Positions 46,203 to 56,478 of a stretch of DNA of 64,000 nucleotides are shown one piece after another. This stretch comes from Liquorilactobacillus uvarum DSM 19971 (GTDB lineage: Bacteria > Bacillota > Bacilli > Lactobacillales > Lactobacillaceae): NCBI RefSeq assembly GCF_001434935.1, contig NZ_AZEG01000002.1, forward strand, positions 120,773 to 184,772, given 5' to 3'. The translations under genes and the position numbers were made by a program. Below the pieces are notes generated by a model. The model ran no database searches, was not told where the DNA came from, and worked only from the letters and a program-made list of their open reading frames with translations. Position 1 is the stretch's first letter, and every line of letters begins with the position of its first letter.

Positions 46203-46754
46203 CTAGATTATTTTGTCAACCTGATCATAGTTAAGTTCCGTAGCAGTCTCACGGCCAAACATGTCAATGTCAACTCGAAGTTTCATTTTTTCGGGATCAA
46301 TTTCTGTAATTTTACCTACCAAACCAGAAAAAGCTCCTTCAACAATCTTAACAGATTCTCCAACTTCAACATCGAAATCTTCATGCCGCGAACTCATTCC
46401 GAGACGTCGCAATATTAATTCAACTTCATCACCAAGTAATGGAGCTGGCTTACTACCTGCACCATGTGAACCAACAAAACCTGTTACACCAGGTGTATTT
46501 CGTGCAACGTACCATGATTGATCAGTCATTACCATCTCAACTAAAACGTATCCTGGAAAAGTTTTCTTGCTCTCTACCTTGTCCTTACCAGTTTTGGTCG
46601 TCTCATGCTCTTCTTCTTCAGGTACAACAACTCGAAAAATATAATCTTCCATTCCCATTGATTGTGCCCTTGATTCAAGGTTTGCTTTTACTTTATTTTC
46701 ATAGCCAGAATAGGTATGCAGAACATACCAATTTTTCTCAAACGATTCAGCCAC
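46203..46754 (-). CDS. nusG: Transcription termination/antitermination factor NusG
   Basis: 183 aa from the GTG at 46754 (AGGAGG upstream). NGN domain with W-Y-V-L-H-T-Y-S-G-Y-E-N-K-V near the start and P-G-Y-V-L-V-E-M; C-terminal KOW domain with V-G-E-S-V-K-I-V-E-G-A-F near residue 130. It follows rpmG-secE, with a terminator-like hairpin between secE and nusG. The downstream gene is the hydrolase, then rplK. Confidence 0.97.
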   Translation of the reverse strand: MAESFEKNWYVLHTYSGYENKVKANLESRAQSMGMEDYIFRVVVPEEEEHETTKTGKDKVESKKTFPGYVLVEMVMTDQSWYVARNTPGVTGFVGSHGAGSKPAPLLGDEVELILRRLGMSSRHEDFDVEVGESVKIVEGAFSGLVGKITEIDPEKMKLRVDIDMFGRETATELNYDQVDKII

Positions 46755-46792
46755 TTTTGTTTTCCTCCTAATTTTAAAATTCAAAATAAAAA

Positions 46793-46811
46793 AACCTCGA
46801 ATACTCGAAGT
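46793..46811 (-). terminator. Small terminator between secE and nusG
   Basis: Stem AACTTCGA/TCGAGGTT with loop GTAT and seven or more T on the minus strand. It lies in the secE-nusG gap and may attenuate read-through into nusG. Confidence 0.7.
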
Positions 46812-46882
46812 TTCCCCAACACGAACAGTATAGCATAAAAAATAACAATATGCCCGTTTAATAAAACGATCTTAAACAATCT

Positions 46883-47050
46883 TCAAACTAGTAATTTAAT
46901 AACAGCCTGCACACCATAATCGACTATTGCAAAAAAAACTGCAAAGAAAACTGAAGTCATAATAACTGTTGTTGTATCCTGAACAGCCTCTTTCTTAGTC
47001 GGCCATCTAGTCTCTTTCATTGTCTTAATAACACTTTTAAAAAACTTCAT
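46883..47050 (-). CDS. secE: Preprotein translocase subunit SecE
   Basis: 55 aa, too short for most ORF cut-offs. M-K-F-F-K-S-V and K-E-T-R-W-P-T-K-K-E before one membrane span (about 28-46) are diagnostic for the single-span SecE. GGAGG precedes the ATG. Between rpmG and nusG, the conserved place. Confidence 0.95.
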   Translation of the reverse strand: MKFFKSVIKTMKETRWPTKKEAVQDTTTVIMTSVFFAVFFAIVDYGVQAVIKLLV

Positions 47051-47088
47051 CTGTAACTACCTCCGTTCACGAAAGTCAGATTAAATCA

Positions 47089-47238
47089 TTATCTGGTTTC
47101 ACTATGCAATGTATGTTTATTACAATACTTGCAAAATTTTTTCACTGTCAAGCGCTCAACTCTGCTTGGATTTGCAACAATTGTGTAATTTCGCGAACCA
47201 CAAACAGTACAAGCTAAAGCAATCTTTTTCTGAGCCAT
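47089..47238 (-). CDS. rpmG: Ribosomal protein L33
   Basis: 49 aa with two zinc pairs C10-x-x-C13 and C36-x-x-C39 and a V-x-R-L-x-V-x-K-F core; the zinc-ribbon type of L33. GGGG precedes the ATG. First of rpmG-secE-nusG. Confidence 0.97.
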   Translation of the reverse strand: MAQKKIALACTVCGSRNYTIVANPSRVERLTVKKFCKYCNKHTLHSETR

Positions 47239-47295
47239 TTTCAATACCCCTTAGTCTTTATCAGAGATAACTCTATCATGCAACATTGAATCTTG

Positions 47296-47832
47296 TCAAT
47301 CTTGGTCTTCGTGTTCCAGTGACTCACGCAATTCGGCCAACCTTTTTAATTGCTGTTCATCCCAAGGCTGTCTTCTAACAGATGCCTCATCTTGGTACTT
47401 TTGCGTCTGCACCTTTATTTCCTTTTTTGCACGTTTGATATCTTGATACAGCTCCCATGCCGGCACGCGCATTGCACCTTGAGAAAAAATAGTCCATTGC
47501 TCGGCCTGATCGCTGGTTGCTACTGTCACTTGTGTTAATCTATTTTGCAGCTTACCAGCCAGTGACTCAATATAGCTGTCCGCTGTTTCATCCTCAGCAG
47601 TCCAAATAATTTTCAGCCCGTACTTATCATAACTTTGTGCTAATCCTGGTACGTACATTGCATCGAAGACAACGATAATCTTTTGATAACTGCGCTGTTT
47701 TCGATAATTAGACAAAATATGCAACAGCGTGTCTCGTGCATCCTCTAACCGACCAGCTTTTTTCATCTTATCCAATTGCGGCCAGTTGCCAATCATATTA
47801 TATGCATCAACTACTAGAATATTCTTTTTCAT
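47296..47832 (-). CDS. Rae1/YacP NYN-domain endoribonuclease
   Basis: 178 aa PIN-like NYN nuclease; in B. subtilis Rae1 cleaves mRNA in the ribosomal A site. L-V-V-D-A-Y-N-M-I-G-N-W, V-V-F-D-A and T-A-E-D-E-T-A-D acidic residues form the site. It follows rlmB by one base. The gene sigH that normally follows yacP is absent, leaving a 57-base gap to rpmG. Confidence 0.88.
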   Translation of the reverse strand: MKKNILVVDAYNMIGNWPQLDKMKKAGRLEDARDTLLHILSNYRKQRSYQKIIVVFDAMYVPGLAQSYDKYGLKIIWTAEDETADSYIESLAGKLQNRLTQVTVATSDQAEQWTIFSQGAMRVPAWELYQDIKRAKKEIKVQTQKYQDEASVRRQPWDEQQLKRLAELRESLEHEDQD

Positions 47833-47833
47833 C

Positions 47834-48598
47834 CTAATTTCCTCTTGATGTGAATCCTTGATAAATTAATAAACTCGCTGCCACGCTAGCATTTAAGCTT
47901 TGAACATGCCCAATCATTGGAATTGTCAGCAGTTCATCACATTCTTTTTTCAACAAAGGCGAGATCCCCTTACCTTCATTTCCAATTACCAATGCCACAG
48001 CTCCTTGCGCATTCCACCTGCGAAAATCAGTACCTTCCATGTCTGTTCCAAAAATCCAAACGCCCTTTTTTTTCAGCAGCTTAACTGTCTGTACTAAATT
48101 AGTCACCCGAACAACCGGCACATGTTCAATTGCACCCGTAGAAGTCTTAGCGACTGTTGATGTTAACTGAACTGCTCGGCGCTTAGGAATAATTATTCCT
48201 TGCACACCAGCAGCATCTGCTGTTCGCATAATTGAACCTAAATTATGAGGATCTTCAATTCCATCTAAAATCAGAAAAAAAGGAGCCTTTTGTTCATTTT
48301 CTGCCAAAGCCAATAATCCGTCCAATGTTTCATACTTGTAAGCAGCGACAGCTACAACTACTCCTTGATGATTCTGATTGTCAGTCAGCAAATCAAGCTT
48401 TCCTTTAGGGACCTTATTGACAATAATCTTTCTTTTTTTTGCTATAGAAGCAATTTCAAGCAGGGCATCAGCTTTAAGCTGATCTTGAATAAAAACTTTG
48501 TTTATATTTTGATTGTTTTTCAGAGTTTCAAGTGCTGGATGCCGCCCTATAACAAATTCAGCCTTTTCTTCATCGTTGTTGTTATTATTAAAGCTCAT
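47834..48598 (-). CDS. rlmB: 23S rRNA Gm2251 methyltransferase RlmB
   Basis: SPOUT-fold 2'-O-methyltransferase of 23S rRNA, 254 aa. Low-complexity N-terminus (S-F-N-N-N-N-N-D), L30-like substrate domain, and knotted domain with [15 protein letters not shown] and S-L-N-A-S-V-A-A-S. Overlaps mrnC by four bases. Confidence 0.95.
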   Translation of the reverse strand: MSFNNNNNDEEKAEFVIGRHPALETLKNNQNINKVFIQDQLKADALLEIASIAKKRKIIVNKVPKGKLDLLTDNQNHQGVVVAVAAYKYETLDGLLALAENEQKAPFFLILDGIEDPHNLGSIMRTADAAGVQGIIIPKRRAVQLTSTVAKTSTGAIEHVPVVRVTNLVQTVKLLKKKGVWIFGTDMEGTDFRRWNAQGAVALVIGNEGKGISPLLKKECDELLTIPMIGHVQSLNASVAASLLIYQGFTSRGN

Positions 48599-48996
48599 TT
48601 TTTCTCCTTTTCAACAGTTTCAATACACCACTTAACAAGCTGCTCTAATCTTTTAGTCTGTCCACTCAAAAAAAGATAGCCAAAAAGTGCTTCAAAACCG
48701 GTTGAGATTCGATAAGTTAATACCGAAGTGTTTTTCGCTGATGTATGACTTTTAGCATTACGACCCCGACGATAATATTCTGCTTCCTCCTCGGTCATAA
48801 GACCTATTTCATGCATTTTTTCAATCAAAAATGCTTGTGCTTTTGCAGAAACGTAGTGTGTTGCTTTATGATGCAGTTTTGTCGGTTTTGTGATTCCTTT
48901 TTGCAATAAATGTTTTCGAATATAAACTTCATAAATTGCATCACCCATATATGCTAATGCAATTCCATTTATCTGTTCATAGACCTGATCTTCCAT
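48595..48996 (-). CDS. mrnC: Mini-ribonuclease III
   Basis: RNase III catalytic domain without a double-stranded RNA-binding domain, maturing 23S rRNA; 133 aa. Signature [10 protein letters not shown] and a later E-A-L-F-G-Y. The ATG overlaps the cysS stop (TAATG) and has GGTGG eight bases upstream. Confidence 0.95.
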   Translation of the reverse strand: MEDQVYEQINGIALAYMGDAIYEVYIRKHLLQKGITKPTKLHHKATHYVSAKAQAFLIEKMHEIGLMTEEEAEYYRRGRNAKSHTSAKNTSVLTYRISTGFEALFGYLFLSGQTKRLEQLVKWCIETVEKEKK

Positions 48997-50402
48997 TATT
49001 TTTTCCACCTAGTTCCTTGAGGTGTATCTTCAAGTGTTATCCCTTGTGCCTTTAACTGATCTCTAATTTCATCGCTTCTTGCGAAATCCCTTTTTGAACG
49101 TGCCTCGTCCCGTTCTTTAATTAGTGATTCAATCTTTTCATCATGTGAAACAGTCTTTTCCAACTTGATTCCAAAAACACCCATTAATTTTTTTAGTTCA
49201 GAATTCAATTCTATCAAACTACTTTTTGAAACCTTTCTTTGCGAGCTGTAAACATTAATGTATTTTGCCAATTCATAAACAGCGGCAATCGCATTCTGCG
49301 CATTGAAATCATCATCCATTGCCTTAATAAAAGCAGCATGATATTCTTTTAATTTCTCACTTGTTTTTGTCTCAATTTCAAAATCAGCGGCATCTTTTAA
49401 ACGGTAGCATGCATTTTCAAATGCTGTCTGTATTTTAGTAAGATTAGTCTGTGCTTCATCAAGGTTGGTCTGACTGTATTGAATTGGACGTCGATACTGT
49501 GTAGTTGACATGAAGAAACGAATAACCTGCGGATCGACCTTCTTCAATAAGTCATGCACCGTGACAAAATTTCCAAGCGATTTACTCATTTTTTCATCTT
49601 TTTCGCCAATCGTGACAAATCCATTATGCATCCAATAATTAGCGAACTTTTGCCCAGTTTTAGCTTCGCTTTGTGCGATTTCATTCTCATGGTGTGGGAA
49701 CTCAAGATCCTGTCCTCCAGCATGGATATCAATTGTACTTCCCAAAATCTTAGTTGCCATTACTGAACACTCTATATGCCACCCAGGCCGACCTTTCCCC
49801 CATGGTGAATCCCATGATATTTCACCTGTTTTGGCTTTTTTCCAAAGTGCAAAATCCAATGGATCTTCCTTTCTTTGAAGTTCAGTAGAACTGACTCTTT
49901 CACTAGCACCCTGCTCCAGTTCGTCAACTGATTGCCCTGAAAGCTCCCCATAGTTTTTAAATTTACGTGCCCGATAGTAAACATCACCTTGAGCTTCATA
50001 CGCATAATTCTTTTCAATTAAGATTTTTACAAAATTAATAATATCATCCATCATATCTACTACACGTGGATTATGGGTTGCCCGTTCAATATTTAAAGCA
50101 TCCGTATCTTCGTAAAAAGCTTTAATAAATTTATCTGCTACCTGTCTTGTAGATATGTTCATTTCATGACCAGCACGAATAATTTTATCATCAACATCCG
50201 TAAAATTAGAAACATAATTAACTTTAAAACCACGAAATTCAAAATAACGTCTAACTGTATCAAAAGCAATTGCGCTTCGTGCGTTTCCAATGTGGATGTA
50301 ATTGTACACAGTTGGTCCACAAACGTACATATTCAGAGTATTGGGAGTAAGCGGCTTAAATTCTTCTTTCTTATTTGTTAACGTATTATAAAGTTGAATC
50401 AT
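48996..50402 (-). CDS. cysS: Cysteinyl-tRNA synthetase
   Basis: Class I synthetase charging tRNA-Cys, 468 aa. HIGH-like Y-I-H-I-G-N-A near residue 34, zinc ligands C28 and the later C and H-E residues ([15 protein letters not shown]), K-M-S-K-S at about 265. Read with mrnC-rlmB-yacP. The cysE gene that sits between gltX and cysS in B. subtilis is absent. No T-box leader is seen. Confidence 0.98.
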   Translation of the reverse strand: MIQLYNTLTNKKEEFKPLTPNTLNMYVCGPTVYNYIHIGNARSAIAFDTVRRYFEFRGFKVNYVSNFTDVDDKIIRAGHEMNISTRQVADKFIKAFYEDTDALNIERATHNPRVVDMMDDIINFVKILIEKNYAYEAQGDVYYRARKFKNYGELSGQSVDELEQGASERVSSTELQRKEDPLDFALWKKAKTGEISWDSPWGKGRPGWHIECSVMATKILGSTIDIHAGGQDLEFPHHENEIAQSEAKTGQKFANYWMHNGFVTIGEKDEKMSKSLGNFVTVHDLLKKVDPQVIRFFMSTTQYRRPIQYSQTNLDEAQTNLTKIQTAFENACYRLKDAADFEIETKTSEKLKEYHAAFIKAMDDDFNAQNAIAAVYELAKYINVYSSQRKVSKSSLIELNSELKKLMGVFGIKLEKTVSHDEKIESLIKERDEARSKRDFARSDEIRDQLKAQGITLEDTPQGTRWKK

Positions 50403-50436
50403 TTTTCCTGCCTCCTTTTCCTAATTATATATTATA

Positions 50437-50478
50437 AAAAGAGTCTAGGACCAATTTAAACTCATCCTAGACTCTTTT
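50437..50478 (-). terminator. Terminator between gltX and cysS
   Basis: Arms 50437-50450 and 50465-50478 (AAAAGAGTCTAGGA/TCCTAGACTCTTTT) with five T on the minus strand, 35 bases downstream of the gltX stop. Confidence 0.88.
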
Positions 50479-50512
50479 ATTATCAGCATGAATACTATAG
50501 TAAGAAGAACTA

Positions 50513-52003
50513 CTACTCGCCCATTTCATCCAAAGTCTTTTTTAGATGTTTTAATGCTTTTCTCTGTCCTAACAATTCGATTGAAGCAGCTAATTCCGGA
50601 CCATGCATTTCCCTAGTAGTTGCAATTCTAATAGGCATATACAATTTGCGGCCCCTTATCCCTGTGTCTTTTTGAATACTATAAATCGTATTTTGAATTT
50701 CTGCTGCATCAAAGATGGACAGTTTGTTAACTCTTTCAGCAAATTCCTTTAAAACAATCGGAGCACTTTCATCGGCTAATTCTTTCTTAGCAGCATCGTC
50801 AAGCACTGGCGGTTCGTTGAAGAAGACATCTGCCAATTCAACAATTTGACCAGTATAAGACATCTGCTGCTTATACATACTGATCAACTTCCGTGCCCAT
50901 TCGATCGTTTTAGAATCAGGATTTGCCGGGATATGACCAGCCTTAATCAGTTGTTTAAGTGAAGAATCAACGATACTGTCTTCTTTTGCATTCTTCACAT
51001 ATTGATTGTTAACCCATTCAAGTTTCTTCCCATCAAAAGAAGCAGGTGAACGACTCAAACGCTTAGGATCAAACATCTTGATAAGTTCTTTCCGGTTAAA
51101 GATTTCTTTTTCACCAACCGGTGACCAACCAAGCAAAGTAATAAAGTTAAACATTGCATCAGGTAGATATCCTAGTGCACGATATTGCTCAATAAACTGC
51201 AAAACACTTTCATCACGCTTGCTTAATTTTTTACCTGTTTCAGTATTAATAATCAACGTCATATGTCCAAAGATTGGTGGTTCCCAACCAAATGCCTCAT
51301 ACACAACCAGCTGTTTGGGTGTATTTGCAATATGATCGTCCCCACGTAAAACATGCGTTATCTTCATCAGATGATCATCAGCAACAACCGCAAAATTGTA
51401 TGTCGGCATACCATCACGCTTTTGAATAACAAAATCGCCACCGATTGTATTAGATTCAAAACTGATAGGTCCCTTAACGATATCATCGAACTCGTATGTT
51501 TTATTTTTTGGTACCCGAATCCGAACAACTGGTTTTAACCCAGCTGCCTCAGCTGCTTCTTGCTTAGCCTTGATTTCATCATTAGTCATGCCTTCATATT
51601 CATAAACATAACGCGGGGCCTCTCCACGAGCTTTTTGTTCTTCTCGTTGCTTTATTAATTCTTCCTCAGTCATGTAGGATTTGTATGCAAGATCTTTATC
51701 CAACAGTTCTTGAATTAGCGGAAGATAAATTTCCTTGCGTTCTGATTGGCGATAAGGACCAACGTCTCCTGGCTTGTCTGGACCTTCATCCCAATCCATA
51801 CCCAACCACTTAAGATTCTCTAGTTGGCTTCTTTCCCCATCAGCAATATTTCTCTTTAAATCAGTATCCTCGATCCTGATTACAAAAGTACCATTATTGT
51901 GTCGCGCAAATAAATAATTGAATAGTGCTGTCCGTGCATTTCCAATGTGGAGATGTCCAGTTGGACTTGGTGCATAACGCACTCGAATTTTTTCTTCTGC
52001 CAA
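50513..52003 (-). CDS. gltX: Glutamyl-tRNA synthetase
   Basis: Class I synthetase, 496 aa. [11 protein letters not shown] near 13-22 and the K-L-S-K-R loop near 255 are diagnostic. In lactobacilli this is usually the non-discriminating form supplying Glu-tRNAGln, but this cannot be read from sequence. Follows yacL-radA after a 117-base gap. Confidence 0.98.
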   Translation of the reverse strand: MAEEKIRVRYAPSPTGHLHIGNARTALFNYLFARHNNGTFVIRIEDTDLKRNIADGERSQLENLKWLGMDWDEGPDKPGDVGPYRQSERKEIYLPLIQELLDKDLAYKSYMTEEELIKQREEQKARGEAPRYVYEYEGMTNDEIKAKQEAAEAAGLKPVVRIRVPKNKTYEFDDIVKGPISFESNTIGGDFVIQKRDGMPTYNFAVVADDHLMKITHVLRGDDHIANTPKQLVVYEAFGWEPPIFGHMTLIINTETGKKLSKRDESVLQFIEQYRALGYLPDAMFNFITLLGWSPVGEKEIFNRKELIKMFDPKRLSRSPASFDGKKLEWVNNQYVKNAKEDSIVDSSLKQLIKAGHIPANPDSKTIEWARKLISMYKQQMSYTGQIVELADVFFNEPPVLDDAAKKELADESAPIVLKEFAERVNKLSIFDAAEIQNTIYSIQKDTGIRGRKLYMPIRIATTREMHGPELAASIELLGQRKALKHLKKTLDEMGE

Positions 52004-52120
52004 ATTTAATGTCTCTTCTTTCTCTGTCTGATTTGATCTGCCGCCTAAACAGCAATCTATACCTTATCAATTTTACAATGAAAAAATAAAAAAATAAACT
52101 CTATATAATAATATTCTTAA

Positions 52121-53242
52121 CTAATTTTTTTCTTTGATTTCACGTCCAGAATGAGCTGGCTTAGCAAATATCATCCTTCCCGCATCTGTCTGAAGAGCAC
52201 TTGTAACAATGACTTCAAGCGGTTTGTTGATATAATAGCGTCCATCTTCTACCACTATCATAGTTCCATCATCAAGATATGCGACACCTTGCTGTCGTTC
52301 AGTCCCATTTTTTATGACAGTTACTGTCATTTTTTCGCCCGGAACAACGCGCGGTTTCAAAGCTTTGGCTAGAGCATTTACATTTAGCACTTGAACATTT
52401 TGAAATTCGCTCACTTTATTCAGGTTATAATCATTAGTTACAATAACCGCATCTAGTAATTTAGCTAATTTGATTAGTTTGCTGTCAACTTCTTGTATAT
52501 CTTCAAAATCTCCCTCATACATCTCTACTGGAACTTTTTTTTCCTCACGCAATTTATTTAAAATATCCAACCCGCGACGACCGCGAACACGTTTTATGCT
52601 GTCTGCTGAATCTGCAATATATTGCAGTTCGTATAGTACAAAATTTGGAACCAGTAACGTTCCTTCTAGGAAACCTGTCTTTACCAAATCGTAAATTCTA
52701 CCATCTATCAAAATATTAGTATCAAGTAATTTCACTCTATGAAAGTTGTCGCCAACCTTCCGGTCCAAAACATTCGCATTGCTATTAGCTTGCTGTTTTT
52801 CATTCTTGCGTCGCGCAAATAGAATTTTTTTAAAATCACCAAGATGATTTTTCCCGACGATAAAACCTAAATAGCCTAAGATAACCATTAAAACTATCGG
52901 TATGATCGTATTCAGAATGAATAATTGCGAATGCGAGAATAATGTAGAGATCAATGCCGCGATAATCAACCCAACGATAATTGATATGCTAGTAGAAATA
53001 ATAACGTCAGGACTCTGATGTACCAAACGATTCTCCATCCGCTGGATAAACTTCTCGAGCGGGTCTGTAATAAATAGAGAAACCAAATACATTACTAATA
53101 TTCCAACAATAATGTTGGTTACAAAATTGTTTGCCCAAATATTTCCTTCTATTCCAACAGCTAGCCAAAAAAAGGGCATAAAGCTATATCCAGCTCCAAC
53201 ACCTAGTATGGCTAACACAATTTGTATCATTTTTTTTCGCAT
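52121..53242 (-). CDS. YacL-like membrane PIN-TRAM protein
   Basis: 373 aa. Four N-terminal membrane spans (about 5-130), a PIN nuclease-fold domain (about 165-280, with L-L-D-T-N-I-L-I-D-G-R and acidic D residues) and a C-terminal TRAM RNA-binding domain (about 290-345, with V-T-V-I-K-N-G and V-A-Y-L-D-D-G-T-M). Function in Firmicutes is unsettled. AAGGAG precedes the ATG at 53242. Between radA and gltX, as in B. subtilis minus ispDF and disA. Confidence 0.88.
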   Translation of the reverse strand: MRKKMIQIVLAILGVGAGYSFMPFFWLAVGIEGNIWANNFVTNIIVGILVMYLVSLFITDPLEKFIQRMENRLVHQSPDVIISTSISIIVGLIIAALISTLFSHSQLFILNTIIPIVLMVILGYLGFIVGKNHLGDFKKILFARRKNEKQQANSNANVLDRKVGDNFHRVKLLDTNILIDGRIYDLVKTGFLEGTLLVPNFVLYELQYIADSADSIKRVRGRRGLDILNKLREEKKVPVEMYEGDFEDIQEVDSKLIKLAKLLDAVIVTNDYNLNKVSEFQNVQVLNVNALAKALKPRVVPGEKMTVTVIKNGTERQQGVAYLDDGTMIVVEDGRYYINKPLEVIVTSALQTDAGRMIFAKPAHSGREIKEKN

Positions 53243-53262
53243 CAAATTTCTCCTTTCTCTGC

Positions 53263-54633
53263 TTACTTGAAAACGACCCTTAAAGCTTCGCTCAAAGTAG
53301 CTACGCCTACAACTTCTATCTGATTAGGCGGTGTCCATCCTGTTAAATTATTTTTTGGAACAATTGCACGTCTAAATCCAAGTTTAGCGGCCTCTGCGAC
53401 CCGCTGTTCTACACGATTGACACGTCTTATCTCGCCAGTTAATCCCAATTCGCCAATGAAACAATCAGATGGATTCGTTTCAAGGTCACGATAACTCGAA
53501 GCAATACTGATCGCTACTGCCAAATCAATAGCAGGCTCATTTAATTTAACACCACCAGCGGCTTTCAGGTACGCATCTTGGTTCTGCAATAAGAGGCCTG
53601 CTCTTTTTTCCAAAACGGCCATAATCAAAGAAACACGATTATGATCCAATCCCGTAGTTGTTCTTTTAGCATTCCCAAATGCTGTCGGGGTTACTAAAGC
53701 TTGAACTTCCACCAGAATAGGGCGTGTTCCTTCTAATGAAACAACGATTGCAGAACCGGTTGCACCTCTCAAGCGCTCCTCTAAAAAAATCTCAGATGGA
53801 TTGGCAACTTCCGCTAATCCGTCTTCTTCCATTTCAAAAATACCTATTTCATTTGTAGATCCAAAGCGATTTTTAACGGCACGTAAGATTCGATATGTGT
53901 GGTGCAGATCTCCCTCAAAATACAGCACTGTATCAACCATATGCTCCAGAATCTTAGGGCCGGCGATTGCTCCTCCCTTGGTTACATGACCAACGATAAA
54001 AATTGAAACTCCATTTGTCTTTGCAATCTGTAAAAGCTCAGCAGTGACCTCTCTTATCTGCGAAACACTCCCAATTGCCGAAGACATATCTGATTCCTGC
54101 ATAGTTTGAACCGAATCTATCACCACAAAATCAGGTTTCATCTTGTCAATATACTGATGAATGCTTGCCATATCTGTTTCGGGATATAGATAGAACTGTT
54201 TACCGCCAACATTAAGTCGTTCAGCCCTTAGTTTAATCTGCATAGCACTTTCTTCACCAGAAACGTACAATACCTTATTTCCCGTAGCAGCAAGTTGTCC
54301 CGATACTTGCAGGAGTAGCGTGGATTTTCCGATTCCTGGGTCACCGCCGATCAGAACTAATGAACCAGGCACTACTCCTCCTCCCAGAACACGATTTAAT
54401 TCGTTGAGACGTGTCTTAACTCGTGGACTTTCCTCTGTATTAACATTGTCCAATAATTGAGGCTTCACACGAGCTCCATCAAAACTGACACGTGCGGCTT
54501 TTTTAGAAGTTTGCGGTTTTTCTAATTCCTCAGTTAAAGTATTCCAAGAACTACAGTTGGGACAACGCCCCAGATAGCGTGGAGAAGAATAACCGCAATT
54601 TTGACACACATACTGTGTTTTTGCTTTTGCCAA
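53263..54633 (-). CDS. radA: DNA repair helicase RadA
   Basis: Branch-migration ATPase in recombination and transformation, 456 aa from the TTG at 54633 (GGGAG eight bases upstream). N-terminal zinc finger C10-x-x-C13 ... C24-x-x-C27, Walker [10 protein letters not shown], the RadA-specific K-N-R-F-G and a C-terminal Lon-like domain with the D-L-A-V-A region. disA, which follows it in B. subtilis, is absent. Confidence 0.97.
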   Translation of the reverse strand: MAKAKTQYVCQNCGYSSPRYLGRCPNCSSWNTLTEELEKPQTSKKAARVSFDGARVKPQLLDNVNTEESPRVKTRLNELNRVLGGGVVPGSLVLIGGDPGIGKSTLLLQVSGQLAATGNKVLYVSGEESAMQIKLRAERLNVGGKQFYLYPETDMASIHQYIDKMKPDFVVIDSVQTMQESDMSSAIGSVSQIREVTAELLQIAKTNGVSIFIVGHVTKGGAIAGPKILEHMVDTVLYFEGDLHHTYRILRAVKNRFGSTNEIGIFEMEEDGLAEVANPSEIFLEERLRGATGSAIVVSLEGTRPILVEVQALVTPTAFGNAKRTTTGLDHNRVSLIMAVLEKRAGLLLQNQDAYLKAAGGVKLNEPAIDLAVAISIASSYRDLETNPSDCFIGELGLTGEIRRVNRVEQRVAEAAKLGFRRAIVPKNNLTGWTPPNQIEVVGVATLSEALRVVFK

Positions 54634-54724
54634 TCTCCGTTCTCCCTTCAAGAACAACTATCTAAGAAAGATAGTAGCACAAGTATTTTCAGAATTTGAA
54701 AGTAATGCGATTCTTTAAAAAATT

Positions 54725-55261
54725 TTATTTTCCAGATGATCCAAAACCACCTGCACGTTCTGCAGATGGCTTATTTTCGTCCTCTGCCAACAGAAAAGGC
54801 ATAAATATACCCTGGCCGATCCTTTCACCTTTCTTAATTACGATATCTTTCACACCAAAATTTAAAAGTTGAAAGTAAATTTCACCTTCATTACTGTCAT
54901 TATTATAATAGTCGGCATCAACTATTCCCACACCATTTGGCAAAATCAAACTGCGTTTCAAAGGATTACTTGAACGGTTAGCCAGTAGAAGAAACTCATT
55001 GGGTTGCATATAAGCTTTAATACCTGTGGGTACCAGAAAAGGTTTCAACTCTTTTTGTGCTCCCACATAATCTTCAGAAGTTAATTTTTTTTGATGGAAT
55101 TGATTCCAGAGTATTTTAGCAAAATTCATCTTCCATACACTTGGTAATATAAAATCTTTTGCGGCACAGAAATCGTAACCAGCAGCATTCTTCGTTGCCC
55201 TTCTCGGGAGAACGATATTTTCGCCAAAATATTTGCTAACAATCTCAAAACCTCTTATCAC
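54725..55261 (-). CDS. dut: Deoxyuridine 5'-triphosphatase, long Lactobacillus-type
   Basis: Hydrolyses dUTP to dUMP. 178 aa, about 30 longer than the usual trimeric enzyme. Motif 1 A-A-G-Y-D-F, motif 2 N-R-S-S-N, motif 3 N-G-V-G-I-V-D-A-D-Y, motif 4 G-E-R-I-G-Q-G and motif 5 E-R-A-G-G-F-G-S-S-G are all present, with an insertion after motif 1. Start chosen at the GTG at 55261 to match relatives; ATG at 55276 is an alternative. Divergent from the GNAT-rpiA genes. Confidence 0.9.
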   Translation of the reverse strand: MIRGFEIVSKYFGENIVLPRRATKNAAGYDFCAAKDFILPSVWKMNFAKILWNQFHQKKLTSEDYVGAQKELKPFLVPTGIKAYMQPNEFLLLANRSSNPLKRSLILPNGVGIVDADYYNNDSNEGEIYFQLLNFGVKDIVIKKGERIGQGIFMPFLLAEDENKPSAERAGGFGSSGK

Positions 55262-55355
55262 AATTATCACTCTCATTTCTCTGTTTACTAACAATCTAAT
55301 TCTACCATCAAAACTGGTCCAGATATACCGCAAACTATCGAATAAACAGGGGTTA

Positions 55356-55364
55356 TGCTATAAT
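55356..55364 (+). promoter_or_regulatory. Extended -10 promoter of the GNAT-rpiA operon
   Basis: TGC then TATAAT (55359-55364) before the GNAT start at 55389; no good -35. Confidence 0.65.
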
Positions 55365-55388
55365 TTAGTAAAAAATGAGGTGATGAAA

Positions 55389-55691
55389 ATGCGTTCTGAA
55401 TGGACAAGCAATGCTTTTAATTATTATATAGAAGAAGAAACCAACCCCTGTGCGCACATTGGTTTCAAGCTGATTAATGATGGAAAAACTTATGTAGTAG
55501 AGCACACCTTAGTTCCATCTGAATACCGTGGACGCGGTCTGGCTGGAAAGATCACTACTGATTTTCTGCAACAAATACGAGATAAGGGGTCTACAGTACT
55601 CCCACTTTGCCCCTTTACACGCAGTTTTTTTGAACAGCATCCCGAGTACAATGATTTATTAATTTCCAAAAATGGAGATGAGCCAAAATGA
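55389..55691 (+). CDS. Small GNAT-family N-acetyltransferase (YjdJ-like)
   Basis: 100 aa minimal GNAT domain of the COG2388 type, with the acetyl-CoA loop Y-R-G-R-G-L-A near residue 57 and the C-terminal C-P-F-T-R-S-F-F. Substrate unknown. The ATG is preceded by GAGGTG. It overlaps rpiA (ATGA) and is cotranscribed with it. Confidence 0.8.
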   Translation: MRSEWTSNAFNYYIEEETNPCAHIGFKLINDGKTYVVEHTLVPSEYRGRGLAGKITTDFLQQIRDKGSTVLPLCPFTRSFFEQHPEYNDLLISKNGDEPK

Positions 55692-56380
55692 AAATGATGA
55701 GTCAAAATGAATTGAAAAAGTTAGTAGGCGAAAAAGCTGTTGCTTGGGTCAAGGATGGTATGACAGTTGGCTTAGGAACTGGTTCCACAGTTAAATTCAT
55801 GGTTGATGCCCTTGCAAAACGTATTCAAGAAGAGCATCTGAATATTATTGGAGTTGTAACTTCGGCCGCGACTGAAAAACAGGCCCGTTCTTTAAACATT
55901 CCGTTAAAATCCGTTGATGATGTTGAAAAAATCGATTTAACTATTGACGGCGCCGATGAAATCAGTGATGACTTTCAGGGAATTAAGGGTGGTGGTGCAG
56001 CTCTCTTATTTGAAAAAATTGTAGCTACAAACTCACGCAAAAATATTTGGATAGTCGACCAAAGCAAAATGTCGAAGAAATTAGGTTCTTTCCCTCTTCC
56101 TGTTGAAGTAATTCCTTATGGCAGTAAAAAATTATTTTCTAAATTTTCACAAAAGGGCTATGCACCAGCTTTTCGTCTGGACGATACTGGTCAATTGAAA
56201 CGTACTGATTCTAACAATCTGATAATCGATCTACATCTGAACGAGATTAATCATCCGCATGAACTAGCTGCCTACTTATCTGGACAAGTTGGTGTTGTTG
56301 AACACGGCCTTTTCTTAGATTTGGTTAACACGGTTATTGTCGGTTATCCTGATGGCCCCAGTGTTTTAAAGGCCCGTTAG
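55688..56380 (+). CDS. rpiA: Ribose-5-phosphate isomerase A
   Basis: Interconverts ribose-5-P and ribulose-5-P in the pentose phosphate pathway. 230 aa with G-L-G-T-G-S-T, D-G-A-D-E (catalytic), and K-G-G-G-A-A. Overlaps the GNAT gene by four bases; GGAG precedes the ATG at 55688. A separate promoter then serves pepC. Confidence 0.96.
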   Translation: MKMMSQNELKKLVGEKAVAWVKDGMTVGLGTGSTVKFMVDALAKRIQEEHLNIIGVVTSAATEKQARSLNIPLKSVDDVEKIDLTIDGADEISDDFQGIKGGGAALLFEKIVATNSRKNIWIVDQSKMSKKLGSFPLPVEVIPYGSKKLFSKFSQKGYAPAFRLDDTGQLKRTDSNNLIIDLHLNEINHPHELAAYLSGQVGVVEHGLFLDLVNTVIVGYPDGPSVLKAR

Positions 56381-56415
56381 TCGTTGGTTTCGTTCTGCTT
56401 AAGAAAACAATTCAG

Positions 56416-56444
56416 TTTACGCACAATCTCATTTAGCATATAAT
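56416..56444 (+). promoter_or_regulatory. Promoter of pepC
   Basis: TTTACG (56416-56421), 17-base spacer, TATAAT (56439-56444), 35 bases before the GTG start. Confidence 0.8.
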
Positions 56445-56478
56445 AGTACTGTTATTGTTAAAAGGGAGAGTGATTTTA

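Noticed and set aside
50403..50512. T-box leader for cysS
   Set aside because: No TGGNACCGCG-like antiterminator or specifier loop; just a gltX terminator.
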